DNA from: Sphingomonas sp. PsM26
GTDB taxonomy: Bacteria; Pseudomonadota; Alphaproteobacteria; Sphingomonadales; Sphingomonadaceae
Length of the DNA: 64,000 nucleotides
Direction: 5' to 3'
NCBI GenBank assembly: GCA_030433805.1
Contig: JARUXA010000009.1
Location: 1-64,000, forward strand
Shown here: positions 12,143 through 20,779 of the stretch, piece by piece
Numbering within the stretch: position 1 is the stretch's first letter
Layout of the letters: every line of letters begins with the position of its first letter
Position numbers and translations under genes: made by a program
The notes under the pieces: generated by a model
What the model was told of the DNA's origin: nothing
The model's database searches: none
What the model saw: the letters and a program-made list of their open reading frames with translations, nothing else

Positions 12143-12595
12143 TCAGCCAAGCGCCAACAGCAGGGTGAGCCCGCCAAGCCCGATCGACAGCGGCAGGCGC
12201 AGGCTCATCCACCACAGCGGCACCAGCCCGCGGCGTGCTAGCAGCAGATCCACCCCGAGCGCGCCGATCAGCGCAAGCCCCAGCAGGATCAGCGACGGAC
12301 CGGGCCACGGCGCGCCGACTGCCCAAGGCAGCGCGCTCCCCAGCGCCACGAGCGACGGAACCACCGCGGCGACCCACAACCATTCGGGCGGACGATCGGC
12401 GGAGGCCGCGACGCCCCACCACAGTCCCCCGAGGAAGCTCAGAATCAACGCGGCATAGGCATAACCCAGCGCGATCGCGGAGAAGTGCAGCGACGCGTCG
12501 CCGCCGAACACCACCGCCACCGCGGCGAGTTGCGGCAGCAACCCAGCCAGCCCGAGCCAGCGCGGGAAGACAGGCGGGGTCGTTTGCGTCGTCAT
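12143..12595 (-). CDS. DUF3429 family membrane protein
   Basis: A 150-residue protein with four to five hydrophobic segments spread over its length, including IALGYAYAALILSFLGGLWWG, the best conserved stretch of DUF3429 proteins. The ATG at 12595 is used. It sits just downstream of the betaine-lipid gene btaB on the same strand (10-base gap) and may share its transcript. No enzymatic motif is visible and the role of the family is not known. Confidence 0.75.
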   Translation of the reverse strand: MTTQTTPPVFPRWLGLAGLLPQLAAVAVVFGGDASLHFSAIALGYAYAALILSFLGGLWWGVAASADRPPEWLWVAAVVPSLVALGSALPWAVGAPWPGPSLILLGLALIGALGVDLLLARRGLVPLWWMSLRLPLSIGLGGLTLLLALG

Positions 12596-12605
12596 CGTCT
12601 GCCCC

Positions 12606-13259
12606 TCATCCCCGGCTCAGCGAGGCGCTCCATGCATAGCCGCGCCGCAGCGATGCGAACCGGCCGGTCAAGCCATTGTCGCGTGCCGCGGCGCGAACCG
12701 CCTCCGGCAGCGTCGCGCGCGGCGTGACGTCGAACTTCGCGAGCCAGGCGAACAGCATCACCTGGAACGGGCGCGGCAACCCCTCCTGCTGCCCGAAATC
12801 GACGATATCGAGCCGCCCGCCCGGCGCAAGCTTGCTCGCCCCCTCACGCAACGCGCCCTGCCAGTCGGGGATCATCGACAGCGTATAGCTCTGGAACACG
12901 CGGTCGAATGCAGCCACGCCGAACAGCGCGGTCGAATCGAACGCGGTCGCATCGCCCTGCGCAAGCTCGATCCGGTGCGACAGTCCTGCCGCCGCGATCT
13001 TGGCGCGCGCGGTCTCCAGCATGGCGGCGGAGATATCGATCCCGAAATAGCGCGCATTCGGAAAAGCGCGCGCCGCCGCGATGAGGTTGCGCCCGGTGCC
13101 GCATCCGACCTCTAGCACGGTCCCGCCAGGGGGTGGCGCGATCCCGGCAATCAACGCGTCTCGCCCAAGCAGGTAATATTTTCGCGTCAGGTCATAGATA
13201 TGGCGCTGCGACCGGTAGATCGCATCCATATGCCCCGCATGGCCGGACGACTGCGTCAC
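12606..13259 (-). CDS. btaB: Diacylglycerylhomoserine N-methyltransferase BtaB
   Basis: SAM-dependent methyltransferase of 217 residues with VLEVGCGTGRNLIAAA (motif I), YFGIDISAAMLETAR and LDIVDFGQQ. Its place immediately after a BtaA homologue identifies it as BtaB, which trimethylates diacylglycerylhomoserine to the betaine lipid DGTS. The best start is the GTG at 13259, which overlaps the btaA stop as GTGA; an ATG at 13229 (MDAIYRSQRH) is the alternative. The longer open frame upstream to 13709 overlaps btaA and is not real. Confidence 0.85.
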   Translation of the reverse strand: MTQSSGHAGHMDAIYRSQRHIYDLTRKYYLLGRDALIAGIAPPPGGTVLEVGCGTGRNLIAAARAFPNARYFGIDISAAMLETARAKIAAAGLSHRIELAQGDATAFDSTALFGVAAFDRVFQSYTLSMIPDWQGALREGASKLAPGGRLDIVDFGQQEGLPRPFQVMLFAWLAKFDVTPRATLPEAVRAAARDNGLTGRFASLRRGYAWSASLSRG

Positions 13260-14497
13260 GCCAGGACGTAGAGGTGAACGCCGCCGTAGATCGAGGAGCG
13301 ATCGCGCTTGGTGTAATCGAGCGATTCCTCGGTGCGATAGTCCCACTTGTCGAGGATCGCGTCGGGAACGCGACCGGGCAGGATCGTCGCGACCCCGGCG
13401 GTGCGGAACAGCACGCGCGACCCAGGACGCGCGGTGCGCGTAATCTCGGTCCACAGGTCGGTGAGCTGCTCGTCGGTCATCCAGTCCTGCGCATCGAGCA
13501 GGATGTAGCGATCCTGCGAGGCATTGTCCTGCACACGCAGATGCTCGGTGAAATTGACGTGGCGAACTTCGATCCGCTCGGCCCGATCGACGATCTTGGC
13601 ATAATGGTCGCGCTGGAGGTACGGCGGAAGTGGGGCGTTCTCGCCCTTGGCGTAGCCGCGGCCGAACGCCTGCCACGCGAAATAATTGTCCTTGATGTCG
13701 AAATCGCACGCGAGCTTTTCCAGCCGCGCGCGCAGCACCACGGCCATCTTCTCGTCGCCAGCCAGCGCGTCATATTGCGCGGGCGGAATGCCGAGGCCGA
13801 ACAACGATGCGGGGTGATCGGTGATCCACTTGACCACCGCCTTGTCGAAGAACGGCGCGAACTCGCGGTCGAAGATCTCGCGCTGTTCCTCGATCGACTT
13901 GGCTTCGAGCAGCACCTTGGGGTTCACGCCGTTGAGCCGCGCGAGCAGATGCGCCACGCCGATGAAATTCCCGAGCAGCCCGCGCTTGTAGACGTTCTTC
14001 GAGAAGCCGCCGATCCGGCGCCGCCCGATCATGTCGCGGCCTTCCCAATAGGCCAGCGTCGTCTCGTCGAGATGCGGGCGGATATAGGTGCGATACGCCA
14101 TAACGTTCGCGCGCGAATTGGCGGTCGCGAAGAAGCGGTGGAACGCCTCGTAGCTCGGCAGATGCCGCGCCGCGACGAGCTTGAGCTTGTTGAGCGCAAT
14201 GTGCGCAGTGTTGAGGTCGACCGCGGTGATCGCCTGCGGATTAGCAGTCAAATAGGACAGTACGTTACACCCGCCCGAGGCGATCGTGACGATGCGGCAA
14301 TCGGGCGTGATTGCGAGTGCTTCCATGTCGACCTCGGGGTCTTCCCAGATCTGCGCATAGACCAGCCCGCGGAACGCAAAGGTAAAGGCGCGCTCGAGCA
14401 GGCCCTGCTTCGACAGATGGTCGTGCCGATGCACGGCACTGGCCACCGCGGTGTTCTTGGATGCGGTATTCTTGGGGGACCGAAGCGCGATGGCCAT
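13256..14497 (-). CDS. btaA: Diacylglycerol 3-amino-3-carboxypropyltransferase BtaA (DUF3419)
   Basis: Transfers the aminocarboxypropyl group of SAM to diacylglycerol, giving diacylglycerylhomoserine, the first step to phosphorus-free betaine lipid. The 413-residue protein starts MAIALRSPKN; GGAGAG lies 7 bases before this ATG, so the open frame back to 14581 is not used. Family marks are GLVYAQIWEDPEVDMEAL, TIASGGCNVLSYL and AVDLNTAHIALNKLKL. The gene is coupled to btaB by a 4-base overlap. In Rhodobacter sphaeroides this pair is used under phosphate limitation; no Pho box is obvious here. Confidence 0.9.
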   Translation of the reverse strand: MAIALRSPKNTASKNTAVASAVHRHDHLSKQGLLERAFTFAFRGLVYAQIWEDPEVDMEALAITPDCRIVTIASGGCNVLSYLTANPQAITAVDLNTAHIALNKLKLVAARHLPSYEAFHRFFATANSRANVMAYRTYIRPHLDETTLAYWEGRDMIGRRRIGGFSKNVYKRGLLGNFIGVAHLLARLNGVNPKVLLEAKSIEEQREIFDREFAPFFDKAVVKWITDHPASLFGLGIPPAQYDALAGDEKMAVVLRARLEKLACDFDIKDNYFAWQAFGRGYAKGENAPLPPYLQRDHYAKIVDRAERIEVRHVNFTEHLRVQDNASQDRYILLDAQDWMTDEQLTDLWTEITRTARPGSRVLFRTAGVATILPGRVPDAILDKWDYRTEESLDYTKRDRSSIYGGVHLYVLA

Positions 14498-14602
14498 TTC
14501 AACACTCTCCTGCCGGATCGCACGCGGACACTGGGCGCTAGCGGCAGTGCTGCCGCTACGACGATCTGGTGACGCTTCCATGACGATATTGCGATGAGTT
14601 GG

Positions 14603-14640
14603 AAAGGACCTGCCGACAAAAGGGGGCCGGCAGGTCCCTT
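14603..14640 (-). terminator. Hairpin downstream of the fasciclin gene
   Basis: aaggacctgccg pairs with cggcaggtccctt (one bulged base) around a loop containing aaaaggggg. On the minus strand it lies ~120 bases past the fasciclin stop and before the btaA leader, which fits a terminator for the sigma/anti-sigma/fasciclin operon. There is no long T-run. Confidence 0.45.
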
Positions 14641-14761
14641 ACAATCAACCATTCGCCGCAAAGGAGGGGATCCAGCGAACGGGTACACGCATCGGCACTG
14701 GGCCTAGCACGACCAGATACGAACGATCCGGATTTGGGATGCGTTGGAACGGCGCTATTTT

Positions 14762-15316
14762 TTAAGGGAGCATTACCGTGTCGATCACGTGGATCACGCC
14801 GTTCGACTGCATCACATTGGCAATCGTGATCTTTCCGCTGTTACCCTTGGCATCGGTGATCGTGTAGCCCTTGCCCGATTTGGCGAAGGTCAGCGTGCCG
14901 CCCGCGACCGTGGTATAGGTCGCCTTGCCCATGTTGCCCTTGATCTTGGCGGCGATGTCCTGCGCGGTGACCGTGCCGGGAACGACATGATAGGTCAGCA
15001 CCGTGGTCAGTTGCGCCTTGTTCTCGGGCTTGAGCAGCGTGTCGACCGTGCCCGCGGGGAGCTTGGCGAAGGCAGCGTTGGTCGGCGCGAAGACGGTGAA
15101 CGGACCGGGGCCCGACAGCGTCTCGACCAGACCGGCGGCCTTGACGGCGGCGACCAGCGTGGTGTGGTCCTTTGAATTGACGGCATTCTCGACGATCGTC
15201 TTGTTCGCATACATCGCGGCGCCGCCGACCATCGGATTGGTTGCGGCGGCGGCGAGGGTGGTGCCGCTGACGGCGATGGCGGACGCGACGATTGCGGCAC
15301 GGAAAGTGCGGTTCAT
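14762..15316 (-). CDS. Secreted fasciclin-domain protein
   Basis: A 184-residue exported protein. Residues ~1-25 ([20 protein letters not shown], then AAAA) are a signal peptide. One fasciclin (FAS1) domain follows, with [17 protein letters not shown] and VLTYHVVPG, ending with [15 protein letters not shown]1 domains act in adhesion and in host or surface contact. The ATG at 15316 has GGAGAG 7 bases upstream; the open frame back to 15613 overlaps the anti-sigma gene and is not used. It is the last gene downstream of an ECF sigma and its anti-sigma factor and is probably their target. Confidence 0.9.
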   Translation of the reverse strand: MNRTFRAAIVASAIAVSGTTLAAAATNPMVGGAAMYANKTIVENAVNSKDHTTLVAAVKAAGLVETLSGPGPFTVFAPTNAAFAKLPAGTVDTLLKPENKAQLTTVLTYHVVPGTVTAQDIAAKIKGNMGKATYTTVAGGTLTFAKSGKGYTITDAKGNSGKITIANVMQSNGVIHVIDTVMLP

Positions 15317-15425
15317 GACGGCTCTCCTGTCTGCGCGCTCAGCTCGAGCGCGGCGGAGATACGCGATGCGGGAAAGCGCGGATGCACGGTACCGTTGCGG
15401 AATCGTAATTATTTCGGATGATCGG

Positions 15426-16184
15426 TCAGACCGGCGAAAGCGCACCCTTGGCGACCACCGGCCCCGTCGGCGCGCCGGTCTTTGACCCGCCGACCGGCTC
15501 GATCGACACGGCCAGCGTGGCACCCGCGGCGAGATAGGCGCGCACCGTCGGGTTGAGCGCGAGCGTCGTTCCACCCGTATCCTGCAACAGGCCCAGCGAC
15601 CGCGGCGTGCCATCGCCTGGGATCACCCACAATTCGGCGCTGCGGTCGGCGCGGGCGAGCGTCGTCTCGGTCAGCCGCAACGTGCCGCTGCGCTGGTCGT
15701 AGACGACGGTCATCGGTGCCTGCTTGCCCTCGGGCTCGAGCGAGGCGACCAGCGTCGGCAGCGGGGCCGCGACCGGCGTTGCGGGCGCGCCTGATGGCGG
15801 CGGGACGGTCGGGAGCGACAGCGGCCGGACCAGCAGGATCACGAGCAGGCCCGCCGCCGCGATGCTCGACAGCACCGCGAGCGATGGCCACAGACGGCTG
15901 CCGCGCGGATGCGGTACGACGGCACCGGTCGTGTCGTTCAGCCGGTCGATCGAGCGTTCGATCCGCGGCAGGATGTCGGGCGCGGTGATCGCGGGCCACA
16001 GGTCGAACAGATGTGCGAGATAGCCGCGCCATTGCTCGACCGCGCGCGCGAACCCGGGCTCGGACAGGACGCGACGCACCGCCTGTGCGCGCTCCTCGCC
16101 TTCCAGCACGCCGAGAGCGAGCTCGGCGGCCGCCATGTCGGGGCCGGTGCCTTCGGGCGGATCGAGATGCCGTGCGTCGGTCAT
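15426..16184 (-). CDS. RskA-type anti-sigma factor
   Basis: A 252-residue single-pass membrane protein. The cytoplasmic part (residues 1-95) contains [20 protein letters not shown], like the anti-sigma domain of RskA. One membrane helix spans ~98-118, and the periplasmic part carries [16 protein letters not shown], a hallmark of the RskA C-terminal domain. The ATG at 16184 overlaps the sigma stop codon as ATGA, better than the ATG 12 bases upstream. It should hold the sigma factor at the membrane until an outside signal triggers its proteolysis. Confidence 0.9.
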   Translation of the reverse strand: MTDARHLDPPEGTGPDMAAAELALGVLEGEERAQAVRRVLSEPGFARAVEQWRGYLAHLFDLWPAITAPDILPRIERSIDRLNDTTGAVVPHPRGSRLWPSLAVLSSIAAAGLLVILLVRPLSLPTVPPPSGAPATPVAAPLPTLVASLEPEGKQAPMTVVYDQRSGTLRLTETTLARADRSAELWVIPGDGTPRSLGLLQDTGGTTLALNPTVRAYLAAGATLAVSIEPVGGSKTGAPTGPVVAKGALSPV

Positions 16185-16792
16185 CGCTCGAGACACTCAC
16201 GCAAGCGCGCGAGCCCGCGGCGGACCCAGCTTTTCATCGTGCCCAGCGGAACACTCTCCCGCTCGGCGAGATCGGCATAGGTTACGCCGTCGAAGAAGGC
16301 GGTGCGGATTGCACTGCGCTGCCGCTGTTCGAGCAGTTCGAGGCATTCGTGGAGCAGATGGCTCTCTTCGTCGTCGAGCAGCGTCTGGCTGACCAGGGGT
16401 GCGGTGTCGAGGATCGGTGGCGCGTCCTCGATCGGGGTCGAGCGGCGGACCGTTTGCGCACGCTGCCAGTCGATCGCACGGTTCCGCGCGATCGTGGCAA
16501 GCCACGTGATCGGGCTGGCGCGCGAGGGTTCATACGCCCCGGCACGCTTCCAGATCGTGAGGTATACGTCGTGCAACACGTCTTCCGCTGCCTGCCTTTC
16601 GCCGCAGATACGGTAGCAAATCCCGAAAAGCTTCGCCGACGTCAGCGAATACAGGTCCCGGAATGCGACACGGTCTTCGTCACCTGTGCGTATCAGTGCC
16701 TCGACCAGCCGTGCCCGAGCAATGGCTTCGGGGGATTCCCTGCCTGGCTTCGGGGCGGGGGCTGCTGCAGCATCGGGCGGGAAATCCGTCAC
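16181..16792 (-). CDS. ECF RNA polymerase sigma factor, SigK-like
   Basis: Extracytoplasmic-function sigma factor of ~203 residues. Region 2 includes LYSLTSAKLFGICYRICG and DVLHDVYLTIWKRAG; region 4 includes AFFDGVTYADLAERESVPLG followed by TMKSWVRRGLARL, the helix-turn-helix. The start is uncertain: GTG at 16792 gives the normal family length, but no clear ribosome site precedes it and the frame stays open to 16933. It is translationally coupled to the RskA-like anti-sigma gene. It is divergent from rpiB, so the operon promoter lies in 16793-16963. Confidence 0.88.
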   Translation of the reverse strand: MTDFPPDAAAAPAPKPGRESPEAIARARLVEALIRTGDEDRVAFRDLYSLTSAKLFGICYRICGERQAAEDVLHDVYLTIWKRAGAYEPSRASPITWLATIARNRAIDWQRAQTVRRSTPIEDAPPILDTAPLVSQTLLDDEESHLLHECLELLEQRQRSAIRTAFFDGVTYADLAERESVPLGTMKSWVRRGLARLRECLER

Positions 16793-16963
16793 GGTTAACG
16801 ACGTAGCCCGGCAATCTGCGCGCGGCAATCGGTTGTCATGACGATTTGCGCGAATTGTTGCGGCAGTCGTGGTTCGCTGTGGCATTTTGGCGGCTGCCCC
16901 GGTAAAGGCGCGGTCATCCAACCCGCCCCGCATCGGGGCTCCTCATTGGGAGCGCGTGCCGCC

Positions 16964-17416
16964 TTGCGCATCGCCATCGCATCCGATCACGCCGCCTTTG
17001 CGCTCAAACAGGGGCTGGCCGGCTGGCTTGCCGACCTGGGCCATGACGTGCTCGACCTGGGCCCCGACAGCGACGCGCGCGTTGATTACCCCGATTACGG
17101 TTTCGCGCTCGCGGCCGCGGTCGCCGATGGACGTGTCGAACGCGGGATCGCGCTGTGTGGTTCGGGGATCGGGATCTCGATCGCGGTCAACCGCAACCCG
17201 GCGGTGCGCTGCGCTCTGGTGTCCGAACCGTTGTCCGCCGCGCTTGCGCGCGAGCATAACGATGCCGATGTTCTGGCCATGGGTGCCCGTCTCGTCGGCG
17301 AGGACATGGCGCGCGCGTGTATCTCCGCTTTTCTTTCCACCGATTTCGCCGGTGGCCGTCATCAACCGCGCGTCGAGAAACTCGGCGCCCCCGCTTTCCT
17401 GAGAGAACCGGCATGA
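16964..17416 (+). CDS. rpiB: Ribose 5-phosphate isomerase B
   Basis: Interconverts ribose 5-phosphate and ribulose 5-phosphate. The protein (~150 residues) begins [18 protein letters not shown] and carries the active-site [15 protein letters not shown] and the C-terminal [11 protein letters not shown]. The preferred start is the TTG at 16964, with GGGAG ~12 bases upstream; the open frame further back has no family similarity. The stop overlaps the glyA ATG (ATGA), so the two are coupled. Other members of this family work on allose phosphate or similar sugars. Confidence 0.9.
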   Translation: MRIAIASDHAAFALKQGLAGWLADLGHDVLDLGPDSDARVDYPDYGFALAAAVADGRVERGIALCGSGIGISIAVNRNPAVRCALVSEPLSAALAREHNDADVLAMGARLVGEDMARACISAFLSTDFAGGRHQPRVEKLGAPAFLREPA

Positions 17417-18729
17417 GCACCAACCCTTCGCAGCTCCACGACGTCCAGCCCGACGGCTTCTTCACGCAGGGCCTCGCGGACAGCGACCCCGCGGTGTTCG
17501 GCGCGATCGACCATGAGCTGACGCGTGAGCAGACCCAAATCGAGCTGATCGCGAGCGAGAACATCGTCTCCAAGGCGGTGTTGCAGGCACAAGGGTCGGT
17601 CTTCACCAACAAGTACGCCGAGGGCTATCCCGGCAAGCGCTACTATCAGGGCTGCGCGCCGTCGGACGAAGTCGAGCAGCTCGCGATCGACCGCGCGAAG
17701 GCGCTGTTCGATTGCGCATACGTCAACGTCCAGCCGCATTCGGGCGCGCAGGCGAACGGCGCGGTGATGCTTGCTTTGGTCAAGCCGGGCGAGACGATCC
17801 TCGGCATGAGCCTCGATGCCGGCGGCCATCTGACGCACGGCGCGAAGGCGGCGATGTCGGGCAAATGGTTCAACGCGGTGCAGTACGGCGTCGATCCGGT
17901 CAGCCATCTGATCGACTTCGACGAGGTCGCGACGCTGGCGCGCGAGCACAAGCCCAAGCTGATCATCGCGGGCGGCTCGGCCTATCCGCGCCAGATCGAT
18001 TTCGCCAAGTTCCGCGCGATTGCGGACGAAGTGGGCGCGTATTTCATGGTCGACATGGCGCATTTCTCCGGTCTGGTCGCGGCCGGGCTGCATCCGTCGC
18101 CACTGCCGCACGCGCATGTCGTCACCACGACGACGCACAAGACGCTGCGCGGCCCGCGCGGCGGGATGATCCTCAGCAATGACGAGGCGCTCGGCAAGAA
18201 GTTCAACTCGGCGGTGTTCCCGGGGCTCCAGGGCGGCCCGCTGATGCACGTGATCGCGGCGAAGGCCGTCGCCTTCGGCGAGGCGCTCCAGCCTGGTTAC
18301 AAGAGCTACATCGCCGCGGTGATCGAGAATGCCAAGATCCTCGCCGCCACGCTCAAGGAGCGCGGCGCGGAGGTCGTATCGGGCGGGACCGACACGCATC
18401 TCGCGTTGATCGACCTGACGCCGCTGGGCGTGACCGGCAAGGACGCCGACGAGGCGCTCGAGCGCGCTGGCATCACCTGCAACAAGAACGGCATCCCCAA
18501 CGATCCGCTTCCGCCGACCAAGACCAGCGGGATCCGCGTCGGCTCGCCCGCGGGCACGACGCGCGGGTTCGGCCCGGCCGAGTTCCGCGAGATCGGCAAT
18601 ATGGTCGCCGACGTGCTCGGCGGGCTTCGCACCCACGGCGAGCATGGCGATCCGCAGGTCGAGGCCAATGTCCGCGAACGCGTCCGCACCCTGTGCGCGC
18701 GCTTCCCGATCTATCCCGAGGGCATGTGA
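17413..18729 (+). CDS. glyA: Serine hydroxymethyltransferase
   Basis: PLP enzyme that converts serine and tetrahydrofolate to glycine and methylene-tetrahydrofolate. The 438-residue protein has the standard motifs: [50 protein letters not shown], and [16 protein letters not shown] with K243 as the PLP lysine. The ATG at 17413 overlaps the rpiB stop. nrdR follows with no gap, so rpiB-glyA-nrdR is an operon, a common alphaproteobacterial arrangement for glyA and nrdR. Confidence 0.98.
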   Translation: MSTNPSQLHDVQPDGFFTQGLADSDPAVFGAIDHELTREQTQIELIASENIVSKAVLQAQGSVFTNKYAEGYPGKRYYQGCAPSDEVEQLAIDRAKALFDCAYVNVQPHSGAQANGAVMLALVKPGETILGMSLDAGGHLTHGAKAAMSGKWFNAVQYGVDPVSHLIDFDEVATLAREHKPKLIIAGGSAYPRQIDFAKFRAIADEVGAYFMVDMAHFSGLVAAGLHPSPLPHAHVVTTTTHKTLRGPRGGMILSNDEALGKKFNSAVFPGLQGGPLMHVIAAKAVAFGEALQPGYKSYIAAVIENAKILAATLKERGAEVVSGGTDTHLALIDLTPLGVTGKDADEALERAGITCNKNGIPNDPLPPTKTSGIRVGSPAGTTRGFGPAEFREIGNMVADVLGGLRTHGEHGDPQVEANVRERVRTLCARFPIYPEGM

Positions 18730-19200
18730 TTGCGCTGTCCGTTCTGCGGCCATGAAGACAGCCAGGTAAAGGATTCGCGCCCGACCGAAGATGCGGGCGC
18801 GATCCGGCGGCGGCGGCAATGCGAGGGCTGCGGCGCGCGCTTCACCACGTTCGAGCGGATCCAGCTGCGCGAACTGACCGTGGTGAAGAGCGAGGGCGCT
18901 GGTTTGAAGCGCGAGCCGTTCGACCGCGAGAAGCTGCTCCGCTCGGTCTCGATCGCGGCGCGCAAGCGCCCGATCGAGGCGGTGCAGCTCGAGAAACTGG
19001 TGTCGGGGATCCAGCGCCAGCTCGAGACGCTCGGCGAGAACGAAGTGCGCTCGGGGCGGATCGGCGAGATGGTGATGGAGGGGCTGAAGGGCCTCGACTC
19101 GGTCGCCTACATCCGGTTTGCGAGCGTCTACAAGGACTTCCGCGAGGCACGCGACTTCGAAGAGTTTGCGGGGAATGTGAGCGAGGTGGGGAAGGGGTAG
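18730..19200 (+). CDS. nrdR: Transcriptional repressor NrdR
   Basis: Zinc-ribbon ATP-cone repressor of ribonucleotide reductase genes. Zinc ligands C3, C6, C31 and C34 ([28 protein letters not shown]) are in place and an ATP-cone follows ([21 protein letters not shown]). The start is a TTG at 18730, directly after the glyA TGA, which points to re-initiation. The 156-residue length is normal. No NrdR box pair was searched for here. Confidence 0.96.
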   Translation: MRCPFCGHEDSQVKDSRPTEDAGAIRRRRQCEGCGARFTTFERIQLRELTVVKSEGAGLKREPFDREKLLRSVSIAARKRPIEAVQLEKLVSGIQRQLETLGENEVRSGRIGEMVMEGLKGLDSVAYIRFASVYKDFREARDFEEFAGNVSEVGKG

Positions 19201-19236
19201 GAGGCTACCGCTTTCCAACATCCGTTTCACACACCT

Positions 19237-19286
19237 CCGTTCGTCCCGAGTAGCCATCGAGCTTGTCGAGATGGCGTATCGAGGGA
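19237..19286 (+). repeat. Repeat family C, left copy flanking the GIY-YIG gene
   Basis: A ~50-base element starting ccgttcgtcccgagtag and ending tatcgaggga, with an internal palindrome around atcgagcttgtcgagat. It ends ~12 bases before the GIY-YIG start codon. The inverted partner lies at 19588-19637; the two match at about 45 of 50 positions. Confidence 0.8.
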
Positions 19287-19298
19287 TAGGGCTACGCA

Positions 19299-20441
19299 AT
19301 GAGCTTTTGGGTCTACATCCTGCGCTGCGCCGATGGCAGCTATTACACCGGTCATACCGACAATCTCGAGCAGCGCATCGGGCAACACAATGCAGGCGCG
19401 ATAGAGGGCTATACGCACAGCCGACGCCCCGTGACACTGATGTGGTCGCAGAATTTCCCAACGCGCCTCGAAGCGCTCGAGGGCGAGCGTCAGGTGAAAG
19501 ACTGGTCGCGCAAGAAAAAGGAAGCGTTGTTCCGTAGCGACTGGGAGGCGCTTTCCGCAGCCGCCAAGAAGCCCGCGCGTTCAATGGTCCCTCGATACGG
19601 CGTCTCGACAAGCTCGACACCTACTCGGGACGAACGGGCAGGGGGTGTGCTGGCGGGACAGGAAGCGAACGGGTGGGAGAAGGATCCGGCAGATTTGGCG
19701 GAACCGTCGCAACGCGCTGAACCCGCCCCACCCCCCGTCCTCGTCCTCGTCCGCCCCCAGCTCGGCGAGAACATCGGCAAGGCCGCGCGTGCGATGCTCA
19801 ATTTCGGGCTGACCGAGCTGCGCCTCGTCTCCCCACGCGACGGCTGGCCCAATCCCGGCGCGGGCCCCGCCGCCTCGGGCGCGGATATCGTGCTCGAACA
19901 GGCGCAGGTGTTCGAAACGGTCGCCGACGCGATCGCCGATTGCGCGCATGTCTATGCCACCACCGTGCGCAAGCGCGGCATCACCAAGCCCGTCCTCACC
20001 CCCGAAGCCGCCGCGCAGGCGATCCACGCCACCGCGGGCCGCTCGGCGATCCTGTTCGGCCCAGAACGCTCGGGTCTCGAGACCGACGACGTCGCGGTCG
20101 CGCGCAGCATCATCACCGTGCCGATCAACCCCGAGTTCGGCTCGCTCAACCTCGCGCAGGCGGTGATCCTGGTCGCGTACGAATGGTCCAAGGGCGTTGC
20201 GCTCGCGAGCCCGCCCGAAGTCGACATGCCGCTCCCGGCCCCGCAGGAGGAGCTCGACGGGATGATCGCGCAGCTCGACGCAATGCTAGAGGAAAGCGAC
20301 TTCTTCTTCCCGCCCGCACGCACGCCGGTGACCAGGCGCACCTTGCGGACGTTGCTGACCAAGCCCGGCTGGTCGACGCAGGAAGTGCGGACGATGCGCG
20401 GGGTGCTGAGTTCGCTTGCTGGCAAGAAACCGCGCGCATAG
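19299..20441 (+). CDS. GIY-YIG nuclease fused in frame to TrmJ-like tRNA/rRNA methyltransferase
   Basis: One uninterrupted 380-codon frame with two unrelated parts. Residues 1-90 are a UPF0213-type GIY-YIG domain (FWVYILRCADGSYYTGHT; FPTRLEALEGERQVKDWSRK). Residues 146-380 are a SPOUT methyltransferase of the TrmJ/LasT group (VRPQLGENIGKAARAMLNFG, LFGPERSGLETDDV, PEFGSLNLAQAV), which in E. coli 2'-O-methylates position 32 of tRNAs. Residues ~97-113 of the linker are encoded by the right-hand family C repeat. The methyltransferase may be made separately: a TTG at 19695 in frame (residue 133) has AGAAGGA about 10 bases upstream. So either a true fusion or two genes whose separating stop was lost at the repeat. 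Confidence 0.75.
   Translation: MSFWVYILRCADGSYYTGHTDNLEQRIGQHNAGAIEGYTHSRRPVTLMWSQNFPTRLEALEGERQVKDWSRKKKEALFRSDWEALSAAAKKPARSMVPRYGVSTSSTPTRDERAGGVLAGQEANGWEKDPADLAEPSQRAEPAPPPVLVLVRPQLGENIGKAARAMLNFGLTELRLVSPRDGWPNPGAGPAASGADIVLEQAQVFETVADAIADCAHVYATTVRKRGITKPVLTPEAAAQAIHATAGRSAILFGPERSGLETDDVAVARSIITVPINPEFGSLNLAQAVILVAYEWSKGVALASPPEVDMPLPAPQEELDGMIAQLDAMLEESDFFFPPARTPVTRRTLRTLLTKPGWSTQEVRTMRGVLSSLAGKKPRA
19588..19637 (-). repeat. Repeat family C, right copy inside the fused reading frame
   Basis: Inverted partner of the 19237-19286 element, starting tccctcgatacggcgtctcg and ending cgggacgaacgg. It has no stop codon in the reading frame, so it is translated as part of the linker between the GIY-YIG and methyltransferase domains. 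Confidence 0.8.
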
Positions 20442-20499
20442 GTCTTGCTCCGACCGTAACAGTTGCGGTATCGTAACATCTCGATTTCGGGGGGTCTTC

Positions 20500-20766
20500 G
20501 TGAAAACACTTGCCTTGTTTTTGCTCCTGTCTGCGGCCAATGCCGTCCCTGCCATCGCGCAGCAGGCCGCGACCACGCCAGCCGGTGGTGCCGTCAAACC
20601 GACCGACAAGAAGGTGTGTCGCAGCGAGGAATCGACGGGGTCGGTATTCGTCAAGCGGATCTGCCACACGAGTACGGAGTGGAGCACGATCGACGCGCGG
20701 AACTCGGGCGAGTCGGCCCGCTTTCGCGATCAGCAGCGCAACGGGAGTGCCACGCTGATCAAATAG
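20500..20766 (+). CDS. Small secreted protein, conserved hypothetical
   Basis: An 88-residue protein starting with GTG at 20500 (VKTLALFLLLSAANAVPAIA), which is a clear signal peptide ending near residue 22. The mature part is short and polar, with two cysteines (KKVCRSEESTGSVF, KRICHTSTEW) that could form a disulfide in the periplasm. A GGGGG stretch precedes the start. A motif upstream (gttgcggtatcgtaa at 20462) resembles one near the fasciclin gene. I do not recognise a function; it is likely a sphingomonad-type conserved periplasmic protein. Confidence 0.7.
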   Translation: MKTLALFLLLSAANAVPAIAQQAATTPAGGAVKPTDKKVCRSEESTGSVFVKRICHTSTEWSTIDARNSGESARFRDQQRNGSATLIK

Positions 20767-20779
20767 CGTTCCACAGGCG

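Noticed and set aside
17362..19620. 752-codon open frame antisense to glyA, nrdR and the GIY-YIG gene
   Set aside because: Runs across three well-recognised genes on the other strand with no family motif.
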